NCBI GenBank assembly: GCA_003248935.1
Contig: QFQF01000002.1
Coordinates: 62,001-126,000 of the forward strand
Source of the DNA: Sphingobium sp.
GTDB taxonomy: Bacteria > Pseudomonadota > Alphaproteobacteria > Sphingomonadales > Sphingomonadaceae
DNA length: 64,000 bases
Direction of reading: 5' to 3'
The notes below the pieces were generated by a model. The model was not told where the DNA came from. It did not search any database and was given only the letters and a program-made list of their open reading frames with translations. Below are positions 34,725 to 42,971 of the stretch, in pieces. Each line of letters opens with the position of its first letter. The stretch's first letter is position 1. Both the position numbers and the translations under genes were made by a program.

Positions 34725-34962
34725 TTTTTGTACCTGCTGACGAGCCGAACCCGGGTGGCATCGCCGTCCGGGTTCCGCCGTTTGTCGTCCTTTCGGCCCG
34801 GAGCGGCGGCTTTCGGCGCATTTTGCGGACGACCGGTTTTGGCCCACGCCCGGATATTGATCTAGATTAGGGCTGCTGCCCACGTTCAACGACACATGGC
34901 GGCACGGGAGCAGGAAGGGAGCGATCGTCGCAAGGGTTCTGCACATATGCCGGAGAAAAAAC

Positions 34963-36180
34963 ATGCAGGGCCGCGCCACAACCATTCGTCCGTCGGTACG
35001 CCGACCATCCCCCAACTCCATGCTGCTGGCCGCCTGCCTGACCACCGCGCTTTCGGGCTGCGGCGGCGATGATGGCGGCGGGCAGAGCAGCGCGTCGCCG
35101 GTCCAGATTTCCGCGACGCCGGCAAGCGAGAGCGCAACCGCAGCGGTTGCCACAACGACCGCGCCCAGCACCGGGACGACAGTGAGTTCCGCCGCCGCGA
35201 GCGCCGTGCCGGTCGCCACCCCGACCAGCGCGACCATCTATCGCGGCATCAATATTTCGGGCGGCGAGTTCGGTGGTCCCGCACCCGGCAGGATGGGCAC
35301 CAACTATATCTATCCGACGAAGGCGGAGATCGACTATTACGCCGCGCTCGGCTTCAAGATCCTGCGTTTCCCGTTCCTGTGGGAGCGGTTGCAGCCGGTG
35401 ATGTACGGCGCGCTGTCCAGCGCCGACCAGCAGGCGCTGCGCGAGGTGGTCAATTACGCGACCGCCAAGGGCATGATCGTCATCCTCGACATGCATAATT
35501 ACGCGCAGCGGTCGATCAACAGCTACACGACGAAGGTGGATATCGGCTCTTCGCAGGCACCGGTCAGTGCGCTGGTCGATGGCTGGGTGAAGATCGCCTA
35601 TGAGTGGCGGTACAACGGCAAGGTGTGGATCGGCCTGATGAACGAGCCGCACACGATGACGCCGGAGGTGTGGTGGCCGATCGCCAAGCGCCTGATCACC
35701 GACCTGCGCGCGCGGGATATCTGGAACAAGCTGCTGGTGCCGGGCACCTCATGGTCGGGCGCGCACAGCTGGGTGACGTCGGGCAACGCCGCCAACGCCA
35801 CGGGCATCAAGGATCCGGCGAACAATTACGCGATCGAGGTGCACCAGTATCTGGACGCGGATTCCAGCGGCACGTCGTCGACCTGCGTGGTCGGGTCCGG
35901 TTCGCGCGTGGACACCGCGATCAACTGGGCGAAGTCGAAGGGCGGCATCAAGCTGTTCATGGGCGAGATGGGCGGATCGGGAGAGGCGCAGTGCGGTATC
36001 GAATATCGCACGATGCTGAACAAGATGGAGCAGTCGGGCGTGTTCCTGGGCTGGACCGCATGGGGCGGGGGCACGTGGTGGAACGCGAACTATCCGTTCC
36101 GCACGCTGACCACGTCCTGGCCGAGCACGGCGACGAAGACGCCGCACCTTACCTACCTCGTCGAATATCTGCCGCAATAA
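34963..36180 (+). CDS. GH5-family cellulase-like lipoprotein
   Basis: 405-residue lipoprotein with GH5 endoglucanase fold. The signal has lipobox LSGC (Cys33), then a 55-residue Ser/Thr/Ala linker. The catalytic domain starts at YRGINISGGEF; conserved residues are DMHNY (about 176-180), the acid/base Glu228 in GLMNEPH, HQY (about 294-296) and the nucleophile Glu335 in FMGEMGG. GH5 members cut beta-1,4-glucans and mannans. The substrate may be the organism's own polysaccharide, because the polysaccharide operon begins within 2 kb. A shorter start at Met20 would still leave a lipoprotein signal. Confidence 0.88.
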   Translation: MQGRATTIRPSVRRPSPNSMLLAACLTTALSGCGGDDGGGQSSASPVQISATPASESATAAVATTTAPSTGTTVSSAAASAVPVATPTSATIYRGINISGGEFGGPAPGRMGTNYIYPTKAEIDYYAALGFKILRFPFLWERLQPVMYGALSSADQQALREVVNYATAKGMIVILDMHNYAQRSINSYTTKVDIGSSQAPVSALVDGWVKIAYEWRYNGKVWIGLMNEPHTMTPEVWWPIAKRLITDLRARDIWNKLLVPGTSWSGAHSWVTSGNAANATGIKDPANNYAIEVHQYLDADSSGTSSTCVVGSGSRVDTAINWAKSKGGIKLFMGEMGGSGEAQCGIEYRTMLNKMEQSGVFLGWTAWGGGTWWNANYPFRTLTTSWPSTATKTPHLTYLVEYLPQ

Positions 36181-36192
36181 TGTGGCGGGTGG

Positions 36193-37329
36193 TCAGGCGG
36201 CGACCTTCGCCGCCACCATTTCCGCGATCGCAAGGCTGGATGTCAGGCCCGGGCTTTCGATGCCGTAGAGGTTGACGAGACCGGCACAGCCATGGTCGGT
36301 CGGCCCCTCGACCAGGAAGTCGGCGACTGGCGCGCCGTCCCGCGCGACGATCTTGGGCCGCACACCGGCATAGCCCGGTTCCAGCGCGCCGTCGGGCAGG
36401 TCCGGCCAGTAGGCGCGGATGCCGTCGTAGAACTGGTCGGCGCGGGCGGGATCGACGTCATAGACCGGCGCGTCGACCGGTTCTGAATCCGGACCGAATT
36501 TGCCGCGCCCGTCAAGGCCGATGGTGATATGCAACGAATGGCCGCCCTGATGCAGGGACCGGCCGCCACCATGCAGGGGGTAGATCGGGCGGCTGAACGG
36601 GGTCTTGCCGGTCAGGGTGAAGTAGTTGCCCTTCACGAAGCGCGCCTCCGGCACCAGATGCGCCGGATAACCCTGCGTCCGGGCAGCGAGCGCGCAGGCG
36701 GAGAGCCCGGCGGCGTTCACGAACAGATTGGCCTTCAGGTCGATCGGATCGGCGCCGCCGACCGAGACCAGATGACCGTCGTCGCCAAGGACGACATGGT
36801 CGATCGGCGCATGGGTGACGAGACTGCCGCCATGCGCTTCGGTATCGCCGAGCAGGGCGGTCATGAACCCGTGCGCGTCGATCACGCCGGTCGAGGGCGA
36901 CATGACGGCGCCGACGCAGCGCAGATTGGGTTCGAGCGCCTTCGCCTCCTCGAGGGAAAGGCGGTAGAGCGCGGCTTCCGGCTCCAACCCCTGTTTCGAC
37001 GCCGCATCCTCGATCCAGTCGAGCTGGCCCAGATCCTCCGGGTCGGTCGCGACGATCAGCTTGCCGGTCTTCCTGTGGTCGATGTGCCGCTCTTCCGCAT
37101 AGCGATAGAGCAACTGGCGCCCGCGCACGCACAGCGAGGATTTGAGCATGCCCGGCGCGTTGAACACACCGGCATGGATCACCTCGCTGTTGCGCGAGGA
37201 CGTGCCCTGACCGAAAGCGCCCTCACTCTCTAGGATCAGCACCTCGCGCCCGGCCATCGCCAGCGCGCGCGCAACCGCGAGGCCGACGACACCCGCCCCG
37301 GCAATGACGACATCGACTTTTTCGGTCAT
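36193..37329 (-). CDS. FAD-dependent oxidoreductase, L-2-hydroxyglutarate oxidase-like
   Basis: 378-residue DAO-family flavoprotein. The Rossmann start VDVVIAGAGVVGLAVARALAMAGREVLILE, the early GTSSRNSEVIHAGVF substrate segment and the end GLVNLYGIESPGLTSSLAIAEMVA are typical of the L-2-hydroxyglutarate dehydrogenase/oxidase LhgO group that reduces quinone or oxygen. It lies downstream of the SAF-domain dehydrogenase on the same strand, separated by 140 bases and a REP-like element, so it may or may not belong to the sugar operon. Confidence 0.87.
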   Translation of the reverse strand: MTEKVDVVIAGAGVVGLAVARALAMAGREVLILESEGAFGQGTSSRNSEVIHAGVFNAPGMLKSSLCVRGRQLLYRYAEERHIDHRKTGKLIVATDPEDLGQLDWIEDAASKQGLEPEAALYRLSLEEAKALEPNLRCVGAVMSPSTGVIDAHGFMTALLGDTEAHGGSLVTHAPIDHVVLGDDGHLVSVGGADPIDLKANLFVNAAGLSACALAARTQGYPAHLVPEARFVKGNYFTLTGKTPFSRPIYPLHGGGRSLHQGGHSLHITIGLDGRGKFGPDSEPVDAPVYDVDPARADQFYDGIRAYWPDLPDGALEPGYAGVRPKIVARDGAPVADFLVEGPTDHGCAGLVNLYGIESPGLTSSLAIAEMVAAKVAA

Positions 37330-37387
37330 GGACGAGCCTTGTCAGAGTATGCGCCGTTCGGGGCCGGGAGAACAGTCGAGGCCCCTG

Positions 37388-37422
37388 CCTGAGCGGAGCG
37401 AAGACACCTCGCTTCGCTCAGG
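37388..37422. repeat. REP-like intergenic palindrome
   Basis: Two overlapping stems are possible: CCTGAGC (37388-37394) with GCTCAGG (37416-37422), or GAGCGAAG (37397-37404) with CTTCGCTC (37412-37419). Sequences of this type (GCTCAGGACGAACGG core) are typical dispersed intergenic repeats in sphingomonads. It sits between two genes of the same strand. Confidence 0.6.
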
Positions 37423-37470
37423 ACGAACGGATCAAGGGGGTCCGGGCCACAGCGACCCGGACAGATCATC

Positions 37471-38784
37471 TCATTCCGCCGGAACGGGTTCGCCGACGCC
37501 GAAATAGGCGGTCTGTTCGTCGCGCAGGCGGTCGATCAGGCGGCCCTCGGGCAGGGTCACATCGTCATAGGTCAGCACCTGATCCTTGGCGACGTCATGC
37601 TTCAGCACGCAGTCGACCGCGACGCCCATAGGCAGCAGCCTGTCCCGCGCGGTGATGTCGGCGCGCTCGCACTGGCCGTAGGTGGTATAGCCACCCAGGT
37701 CGTCGATGGTCTCGCCCGCCTTCAGGTCGCGCTTCGCCGTCGCCACAACCTCGACCAGCGGCTCGCCCAGCGGCTGGAGCACCGGATCGCGCAGCAGCAC
37801 GACGCGGGCCACCGACAGCGGCACCTCGAAATGGCAGAGGTGATAGGGGGTATAGAAGCTGTAGAGCGGGCCTTCGCCCAGCTTATACAGGTTCAGATAG
37901 TGCTTCTGCTTCGGGTCGTCGTGCGTCGCGAGGACATAGACGCCCGGTCCCGGCTTCGTACCGACGACATAGTCGACGGCGCCGCCCACAGCCTTCAGCG
38001 CCTCGATGTCGTACATCGTGGTCAGGTCGTCGACATGGCCGCGATGATCGATGCCGGTCATGCCGCGCTTCAGGATCGACATGCCGGTGCCGTTGGCGAC
38101 GATCGCCTGCTCGAAGCTGATCTTCGTGCCGTCGGCGAAGCTGGTGACCATATAGGGATCCTGGCCCCACTGCTTCGCGAACCCCTCCTGCGTGGTCGGG
38201 TTGCGGTACGGATCCTGAAGCCCCTTGATGTTGCCGCACATCAGCGGGGTGAGGCCGATCGACTTCACGAAGCGATAAAGGTTCATCTCGACACCCGGCT
38301 GGTCGCCGTCGGTGGCGGTGAAGATGACGCCTGCCGCATCCGCCTTCTTCTTCAGCAGCGGGCCGACGGTGGCGTCGAGTTCCGCGTTCATCGTCACCAT
38401 GTCGCGACCGTTCTCGATCGCGCCGAGCGTGATCTGCGCGCCATATTCGACCGCGCCGGTGGCATCGATCAGGCAGTCGAGATCGTCGCTCTGATACAGG
38501 ATCGCCGGATCGCTGGTGACGGCGGGCTTGCCGTCGCGGATCGCCTGCGCCAGCTCGGCGACCGAACTGACCTCCACGCAATCCTGCCCCGCGATCTCAT
38601 AGGCGGCCTTCGCCTTGGCGATGTTGCGGTTGCAGATCACCGACAGCACCATGCCCGGCACCGAGTGCGCGATCTGGTTGACGACACCCTTCGCCATGAA
38701 GCCGGCGCCGTACATGCCGACCTTGACCGGACGGCCTTCCGCCTCGCGCTCCTTCAGCAGCCTGTCGGTGACTACATTGCCCAT
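37471..38784 (-). CDS. SAF-domain NAD(P)-dependent oxidoreductase, homoserine dehydrogenase-like
   Basis: 437-residue oxidoreductase. An N-terminal Rossmann domain (VKVGMYGAGFMAKGVVNQI, homoserine-dehydrogenase NAD-binding type) is followed by the catalytic segment NAELDATVGPLLKKKADAAGVIFTATDGDQPGVEMNLYRFVKSIGL and a C-terminal SAF domain (VVATAKRDLKAGETIDDLGGYTTYG ... KDQVLTYDDVTLPEG). Such proteins appear in nucleotide-sugar clusters; the reaction here is not established. It is 16 bases downstream of the epimerase gene and the last gene of the rfbF-SDR-rfbC-like operon. Confidence 0.85.
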   Translation of the reverse strand: MGNVVTDRLLKEREAEGRPVKVGMYGAGFMAKGVVNQIAHSVPGMVLSVICNRNIAKAKAAYEIAGQDCVEVSSVAELAQAIRDGKPAVTSDPAILYQSDDLDCLIDATGAVEYGAQITLGAIENGRDMVTMNAELDATVGPLLKKKADAAGVIFTATDGDQPGVEMNLYRFVKSIGLTPLMCGNIKGLQDPYRNPTTQEGFAKQWGQDPYMVTSFADGTKISFEQAIVANGTGMSILKRGMTGIDHRGHVDDLTTMYDIEALKAVGGAVDYVVGTKPGPGVYVLATHDDPKQKHYLNLYKLGEGPLYSFYTPYHLCHFEVPLSVARVVLLRDPVLQPLGEPLVEVVATAKRDLKAGETIDDLGGYTTYGQCERADITARDRLLPMGVAVDCVLKHDVAKDQVLTYDDVTLPEGRLIDRLRDEQTAYFGVGEPVPAE

Positions 38785-38800
38785 ATTCGCCTCCCTTGCG

Positions 38801-39364
38801 TCAGATGCCCTTGAGCAACTCTACGCCGTGAAATTCCTCGTTGAAGTCCGGCCAGCCGGCGTCCTTCTCCGAGATGATCGCGCCCTCGACCGGCCACGTG
38901 ATGTTGAACTTCGGATCGTTCCAGCGCACGCCGCGTTCCGCCGCCGGATCGTAGAAGCCGCTGGCCAGATACAGGGTTTCCGTATCGGGCTTCAGCGTCA
39001 CGAAGCCGTGGGCGAAGCCGCGCGGCACATAATAGGCCAGACGGTTCTCGCCGGTCAGCTCGACGCCGTGCCACTTCATGTATGTCGGCGAGTCCGGGCG
39101 CAGGTCGACGATGCAGTCCCACAGCGCGCCGGAGAGGCAGCGAACGATCTTCACCTCGGGCGAGGGGGGGAGCTGGTAATGCATCCCCCGCAACGTGCCC
39201 GCCTCGGCATTGAACGAGTTGTTGACCTGGACGAAGCGGGTTTCGAGGCCCGCCTCAGCCATTTCCTTCTCGCAGAACACCCGCTGGAACCAGCCGCGGG
39301 CGTCGCCGCGCTGTTCCGGTTCGATCACATAGACGCCATGCAGCGGCGTTTCGTGGAACTTCAT
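38801..39364 (-). CDS. RmlC-like sugar-nucleotide 3,5-epimerase family protein
   Basis: 187-residue cupin of the dTDP-4-dehydrorhamnose 3,5-epimerase family. The features are RGDARGWFQRVFCEKE, QVNNSFNAEAGTLRGMHYQLPP, CLSGALWDCIVDLRPDSPTYMKW and YVPRGFAHGFVTL. The catalytic His in GMHYQ and the Asp in IVDLRPDSPTY are present. In this neighbourhood a CDP-sugar substrate is more likely than a dTDP-sugar, because rmlA/B/D are absent and rfbF is present. It overlaps the upstream SDR gene by four bases (ATGA). Confidence 0.88.
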   Translation of the reverse strand: MKFHETPLHGVYVIEPEQRGDARGWFQRVFCEKEMAEAGLETRFVQVNNSFNAEAGTLRGMHYQLPPSPEVKIVRCLSGALWDCIVDLRPDSPTYMKWHGVELTGENRLAYYVPRGFAHGFVTLKPDTETLYLASGFYDPAAERGVRWNDPKFNITWPVEGAIISEKDAGWPDFNEEFHGVELLKGI

Positions 39365-40413
39365 GCGGCGAGCCTCAGGTCGGGAAGGAGTACGCCCTCA
39401 TCGCACAGACCATTCAGAATCTTCAGGCGGATGAAGTTCGACTGGCGGAAGTTGGCGTCACTGAAGCCGGACTTGACGAAATTGTCGCGCAGTTCGGCGA
39501 TCGTGCCGTCCAGCGTCTCGAGCGGCTGATGGTCGGGCGCGAGGCTCTCGAAGAGCGAGAAGTCGACGCGATAGGAGCGCTTGTCCGCCGGGGCATCGGT
39601 CGCGATCGTGACGGTCGAGCCGGAAATGGCGGCGCCGACGGCTTCCGCGAGATCGCGGACCTGGACATTCCAGCGGTGCGACCCGGCGTTGACGACCAGA
39701 TTGCGGCCGCCGTTTTCCGGCTTGCGGATGATGCCCCATTCAATGCAGCGCGACATGTCGCGGACATGGATGAGCGGACGCCAGGGCGTGCCGTCCGACA
39801 GCACGTCGACCTTGCCGCTGGTCACGGCGCCGGCGACGAAGTCGTTGAGCACGAGGTCGAGGCGCAGGCGCGGCGAGGCGCCGCAGGCGGTGGCGAAGCG
39901 GAAGGACGTGATCGTCATGTCCGTGTCGATCTTCGCGAGGCCGACTTCGGTGTCGATCTTCGAATGCGCATAGGCGGTCTGCGGCGCGATCGAGCTGGTT
40001 TCCGAACGGGCCGAGCCGTCAGCGGCGGCGCCATAGACCGAGCAGCTGGAGGCGAAGACGAAGTTCTTCACGCCCGCCTTCGACGCAGCCTCGGCGGTCG
40101 AGAGGACGGCCTTGCAGTTGATCTCGTCGGTGACGAGCTCGAAGCGCTTGCCCATCGCGTCGTTGGAGATGGCGGCGAGGGCGACGACGGCGTCGAAACC
40201 CTTCATGTCCTCCGCCGTCAGGTCGCGCACGTCGCGGAACCACTGCTCGTCGAGGGTGATTTCGGGCAGGATCGACGGATCGGACAGGCAGCTCGCGAAC
40301 CAGCCGCGATCGACGCCGACCAGATAGGCGTCGGGGAAGCGGTTGCGCAGGTGCTTGGCGAGGACCGGGCCGATATAGCCCATGTTGCCGGTGATCAGGA
40401 TACGCATAGTCAT
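39361..40413 (-). CDS. Extended SDR nucleotide-sugar epimerase/dehydratase
   Basis: 350-residue extended short-chain dehydrogenase. MTMRILITGNMGYIGPVLAKHL gives the NAD-binding GxxGYIG motif, VVALAAISND is the middle motif, and SSCSVYG plus YAHSK (YxxxK) give the catalytic Ser, Tyr and Lys. It is not a standard CDP-glucose 4,6-dehydratase in sequence style. Start chosen at 40413: its ATG overlaps the rfbF stop (TAATG). It lies between rfbF and the RmlC-like gene, so it probably acts on the CDP-hexose made by RfbF. The exact reaction is not known. Confidence 0.85.
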   Translation of the reverse strand: MTMRILITGNMGYIGPVLAKHLRNRFPDAYLVGVDRGWFASCLSDPSILPEITLDEQWFRDVRDLTAEDMKGFDAVVALAAISNDAMGKRFELVTDEINCKAVLSTAEAASKAGVKNFVFASSCSVYGAAADGSARSETSSIAPQTAYAHSKIDTEVGLAKIDTDMTITSFRFATACGASPRLRLDLVLNDFVAGAVTSGKVDVLSDGTPWRPLIHVRDMSRCIEWGIIRKPENGGRNLVVNAGSHRWNVQVRDLAEAVGAAISGSTVTIATDAPADKRSYRVDFSLFESLAPDHQPLETLDGTIAELRDNFVKSGFSDANFRQSNFIRLKILNGLCDEGVLLPDLRLAA

Positions 40414-41201
40414 TACTCCCAAACGCGCCAGGGCGCCTTGTTCTTGTTCCACAGACCTTCGAGGTAGTTCTTGTCGCGCAGCGTATCCATCGGCTGCCAG
40501 AAGCCGTCATGCTGATACACGCTCATCTCCCCGCGCGCGACGAGGGTCTCCAGCGGACCTTCCTCCCAGACGGTGGTGTCATCGGTGATCGTCTCGACGA
40601 CCTTCGGGCTGCAGACGAAGAAGCCGCCGTTGATGAGGCCATCGCCGCCCTTGGCCTTCTCACGGAAGCCGGTGACCTGGTTGTCCTCGATGTGGAGGTT
40701 GCCGAAGCGGCCCGGGGGCTGAACGGCGGTGACGGTCGCGAGGCGGCCTTCCTTCCTGTGCAGGTCGAGCAGCGCCTGGACGTTGATGTCCGCCACGCCG
40801 TCGCCATAGGTCAGGCAGAAGGCTTCCTCGTCCTTGATATAAGGATAGACGCGCTTCAGGCGACCGCCGGTCATGGTGTCCGGGCCGGTGTCGACCAGCG
40901 TCACCTTCCACGGCTCGGCGCGGTTGGAATGGAGCGTCGTCGCATTGGTCGTCAGGTCGACGGTCATGTCGGACAGCATCGTGTGATAGTTCAGGAAGAA
41001 ATCCTTGATCACCTCGCCCTTGTAGCCGAGGCAGATCACGAAATCGTTGATGCCCCAGTGCGAATAGATCTTCAGGATGTGCCAAAGGATCGGGCGTCCG
41101 GCGACCTCGACCATCGGCTTCGGACGTACCGAGGTTTCCTCTGATATCCGGGTGCCCAAGCCCCCTGCGAAGATGACTGCTTTCACTCTCGCGTTCCTCA
41201 A
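40413..41201 (-). CDS. rfbF: Glucose-1-phosphate cytidylyltransferase
   Basis: 262-residue nucleotidyltransferase making CDP-glucose from glucose-1-phosphate and CTP. The nucleotide-binding loop is VKAVIFAGGLGTRISEETSVRPKPMVEVAGRPILWHILKIYSHWGINDFVICLGYKG; GDGVADI contains the metal Asp; YQHDGFWQPMDTLRDKNYLEGLWNKNKAPW is the characteristic RfbF ending. First gene of a tightly packed operon (overlaps of 1 and 4 bases downstream). CDP-glucose normally enters 3,6-dideoxyhexose or related pathways through a 4,6-dehydratase (RfbG), which is not in the window. Confidence 0.94.
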   Translation of the reverse strand: MRNARVKAVIFAGGLGTRISEETSVRPKPMVEVAGRPILWHILKIYSHWGINDFVICLGYKGEVIKDFFLNYHTMLSDMTVDLTTNATTLHSNRAEPWKVTLVDTGPDTMTGGRLKRVYPYIKDEEAFCLTYGDGVADINVQALLDLHRKEGRLATVTAVQPPGRFGNLHIEDNQVTGFREKAKGGDGLINGGFFVCSPKVVETITDDTTVWEEGPLETLVARGEMSVYQHDGFWQPMDTLRDKNYLEGLWNKNKAPWRVWE

Positions 41202-41364
41202 TTCTTGACCGACACTGGACTTCCGGCGGAATCACCGATCGTCCGGCTTTGAAAGGGATGCGTCACAAGACTGAGCGATTGCCCGATTCCCGCCGCGCCC
41301 CCCTGCGCTAACCCGAAGTCGTTTATTTTTTGCGATTGAGCCGACCGATTTTTCGGCCCGGCGT

Positions 41365-42558
41365 TCAACCGGCCGCGCGCTGGCCGCGCGCCAAGGCTCC
41401 TCCCTCGATGGATCGCTCAGCCATATCCGCCAGAGAGGCGAGCATTTCGAGGCGGTCCTGAAGCGCGAGCGGGCGTTCGAGGCCCAGCGTGTCCAGTATC
41501 TGGCCCCAGCGATGACCCCAGTCGTGCCGGCGCAGGCAGTTGGCGACACCGGCGATTCGCGCCCGCGCGATCCGGTCCGTCTGGCCGTCGAGATCGGCGA
41601 GGAATGCGCCCAGGTCGGCGACATCCTCCGGCAGGTCGATGACGGCGTCGTCCCAGTCGAAACATTCGTCGAACTCGCGGCATCCGGCGCGCGAGCCCAG
41701 CACGATAGAACCGCCCGCCGCGCCCTCGAAATAGCGGGTGGCGAGCGCCTGCTCCTGGAAATTCTTGCTCTCGCTGCTCGGGTCGATGACCGTGTGGTTG
41801 AACGCGATGAAATATTTCGAGCGCTTGATCATGTTGGCCGACATCAGCCGGTGCTCGTACCAGTTGGTGATCGTGCCGCCCTTGCTGGTGTCGTGGACGT
41901 ACATGAAGCCGTTGTCGCCCTGACCCGAGAGCGCGACCAGCTTGTCGTGGATGACGGCGGACCGCCGCCCCATGCTGAACACGTCGATCGAGCGGTCCGG
42001 ATTGCCGGGGAAGGGGGAGGCCATCAGGCAATCGGTCGCGGTGGCGAGGAACGAGATCGGCACCGTCACATATTTGCGCAGATTGGGGATGCATTCCCGG
42101 TTCAGCACGAACACATGGTCGAACTGGTTCAGCAGCGCGAGTTCGCTCTTTGCCGCCTCATGCGTGTGCGACCAGCTTTCGAGGATGAAGGCCACGGCGG
42201 TCCGGCTGCGCTCCCGCCAGCCCTTCAGCCGGTTGATCGCGGCCAGCTCGACCGGGAACTGGCACATGAACATGAACAGGTCATGGTCGCGATCGACCGT
42301 CACCTCCTGCATGTTCGACGCGGCGGGCTGGCCGAACTTCCGGCGGAGTTGCGAGTGCGAGCGGTGCAGCAGTTCGCCGAACAGATAGCGGAAGTTCGGG
42401 CGCACGGCGCGACCGGCGGTGTAGGGCGCGCCAGGCGGGACGAGCATCTGCGCATCCTCCACGCCGTCGACGACGTTAAGGAAGGCGAAGCACTGCCCGT
42501 TGAAGACTTCCGGCCAGGCGTTGTAGTTGGACGACAGGAGGACGGAGCGGTCAGCCAT
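41365..42558 (-). CDS. Glycosyltransferase, family 1/CgeB-like
   Basis: About 397-residue cytosolic glycosyltransferase. The C-terminal half has ATRYFEGAAGGSIVLGSRAGCREFDECFDWDDAVIDLPEDVADLGAFLADL, the pattern of the PF13524 (CgeB-like) domain that binds the nucleotide sugar through Glu and Arg. The N-terminal half is a divergent Rossmann domain. It likely adds one sugar to the lipid-linked repeat unit. ATG at 42558 is preferred over an in-frame site 66 bases upstream, because the homologous start MADRSVLLSSNYNAWPEVFNGQCF begins there. It is separated from rfbF by 163 bases. Confidence 0.8.
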   Translation of the reverse strand: MADRSVLLSSNYNAWPEVFNGQCFAFLNVVDGVEDAQMLVPPGAPYTAGRAVRPNFRYLFGELLHRSHSQLRRKFGQPAASNMQEVTVDRDHDLFMFMCQFPVELAAINRLKGWRERSRTAVAFILESWSHTHEAAKSELALLNQFDHVFVLNRECIPNLRKYVTVPISFLATATDCLMASPFPGNPDRSIDVFSMGRRSAVIHDKLVALSGQGDNGFMYVHDTSKGGTITNWYEHRLMSANMIKRSKYFIAFNHTVIDPSSESKNFQEQALATRYFEGAAGGSIVLGSRAGCREFDECFDWDDAVIDLPEDVADLGAFLADLDGQTDRIARARIAGVANCLRRHDWGHRWGQILDTLGLERPLALQDRLEMLASLADMAERSIEGGALARGQRAAG

Positions 42559-42971
42559 GGGTTCCCGATCCCTGCGAACGCCGCACGGAGGGCAAGGCGA
42601 GGCTGAACCTTCGCGGTTGCACAAGAAACAGTGTTACGGCCCTTTCCTTCCAATCCGTCCGCGCGAAACGCGTGCGGTGGGGCCAGCGGCTTCAATCAAT
42701 ACCCGTGGCCCGGAATTCCCCCCTTCACATCGTCGCCTTGGGCCGATCGAAATGTGAAGATTTGTGACGGAAATGTTTCCATCACGATGCTTTCCCGATG
42801 CTGCGGAAGCTAAATCCTGCGCCTGTCCGGGTCAACTTGAATGCGAGGAATGGTGCGCGAGGGCCTGTCCTGAATTCGGACAGCCGGACGCGCATCGCGC
42901 GGGGTTGCGCTCCCGCGTGGAGGCCCCCACAGTGAAGGCCCGGCGGGCAGACGACGGACGAGGAAGAAAAT
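42559..42971 (+). promoter_or_regulatory. Divergent promoter region with an almost perfect palindrome
   Basis: 413 bases without a gene between the glycosyltransferase (minus) and the GH5 lipoprotein (plus). At 42764-42785 GTGACGGAAA-TG-TTTCCATCAC has arms of ten bases with one mismatch, the best operator candidate in the polysaccharide locus. No other repeats were seen. Confidence 0.6.

Noticed and set aside
42764..42785. CRP/FNR-type binding site
   Set aside because: The half-sites are GTGA and TCAC but separated by 14 bases, not 6.
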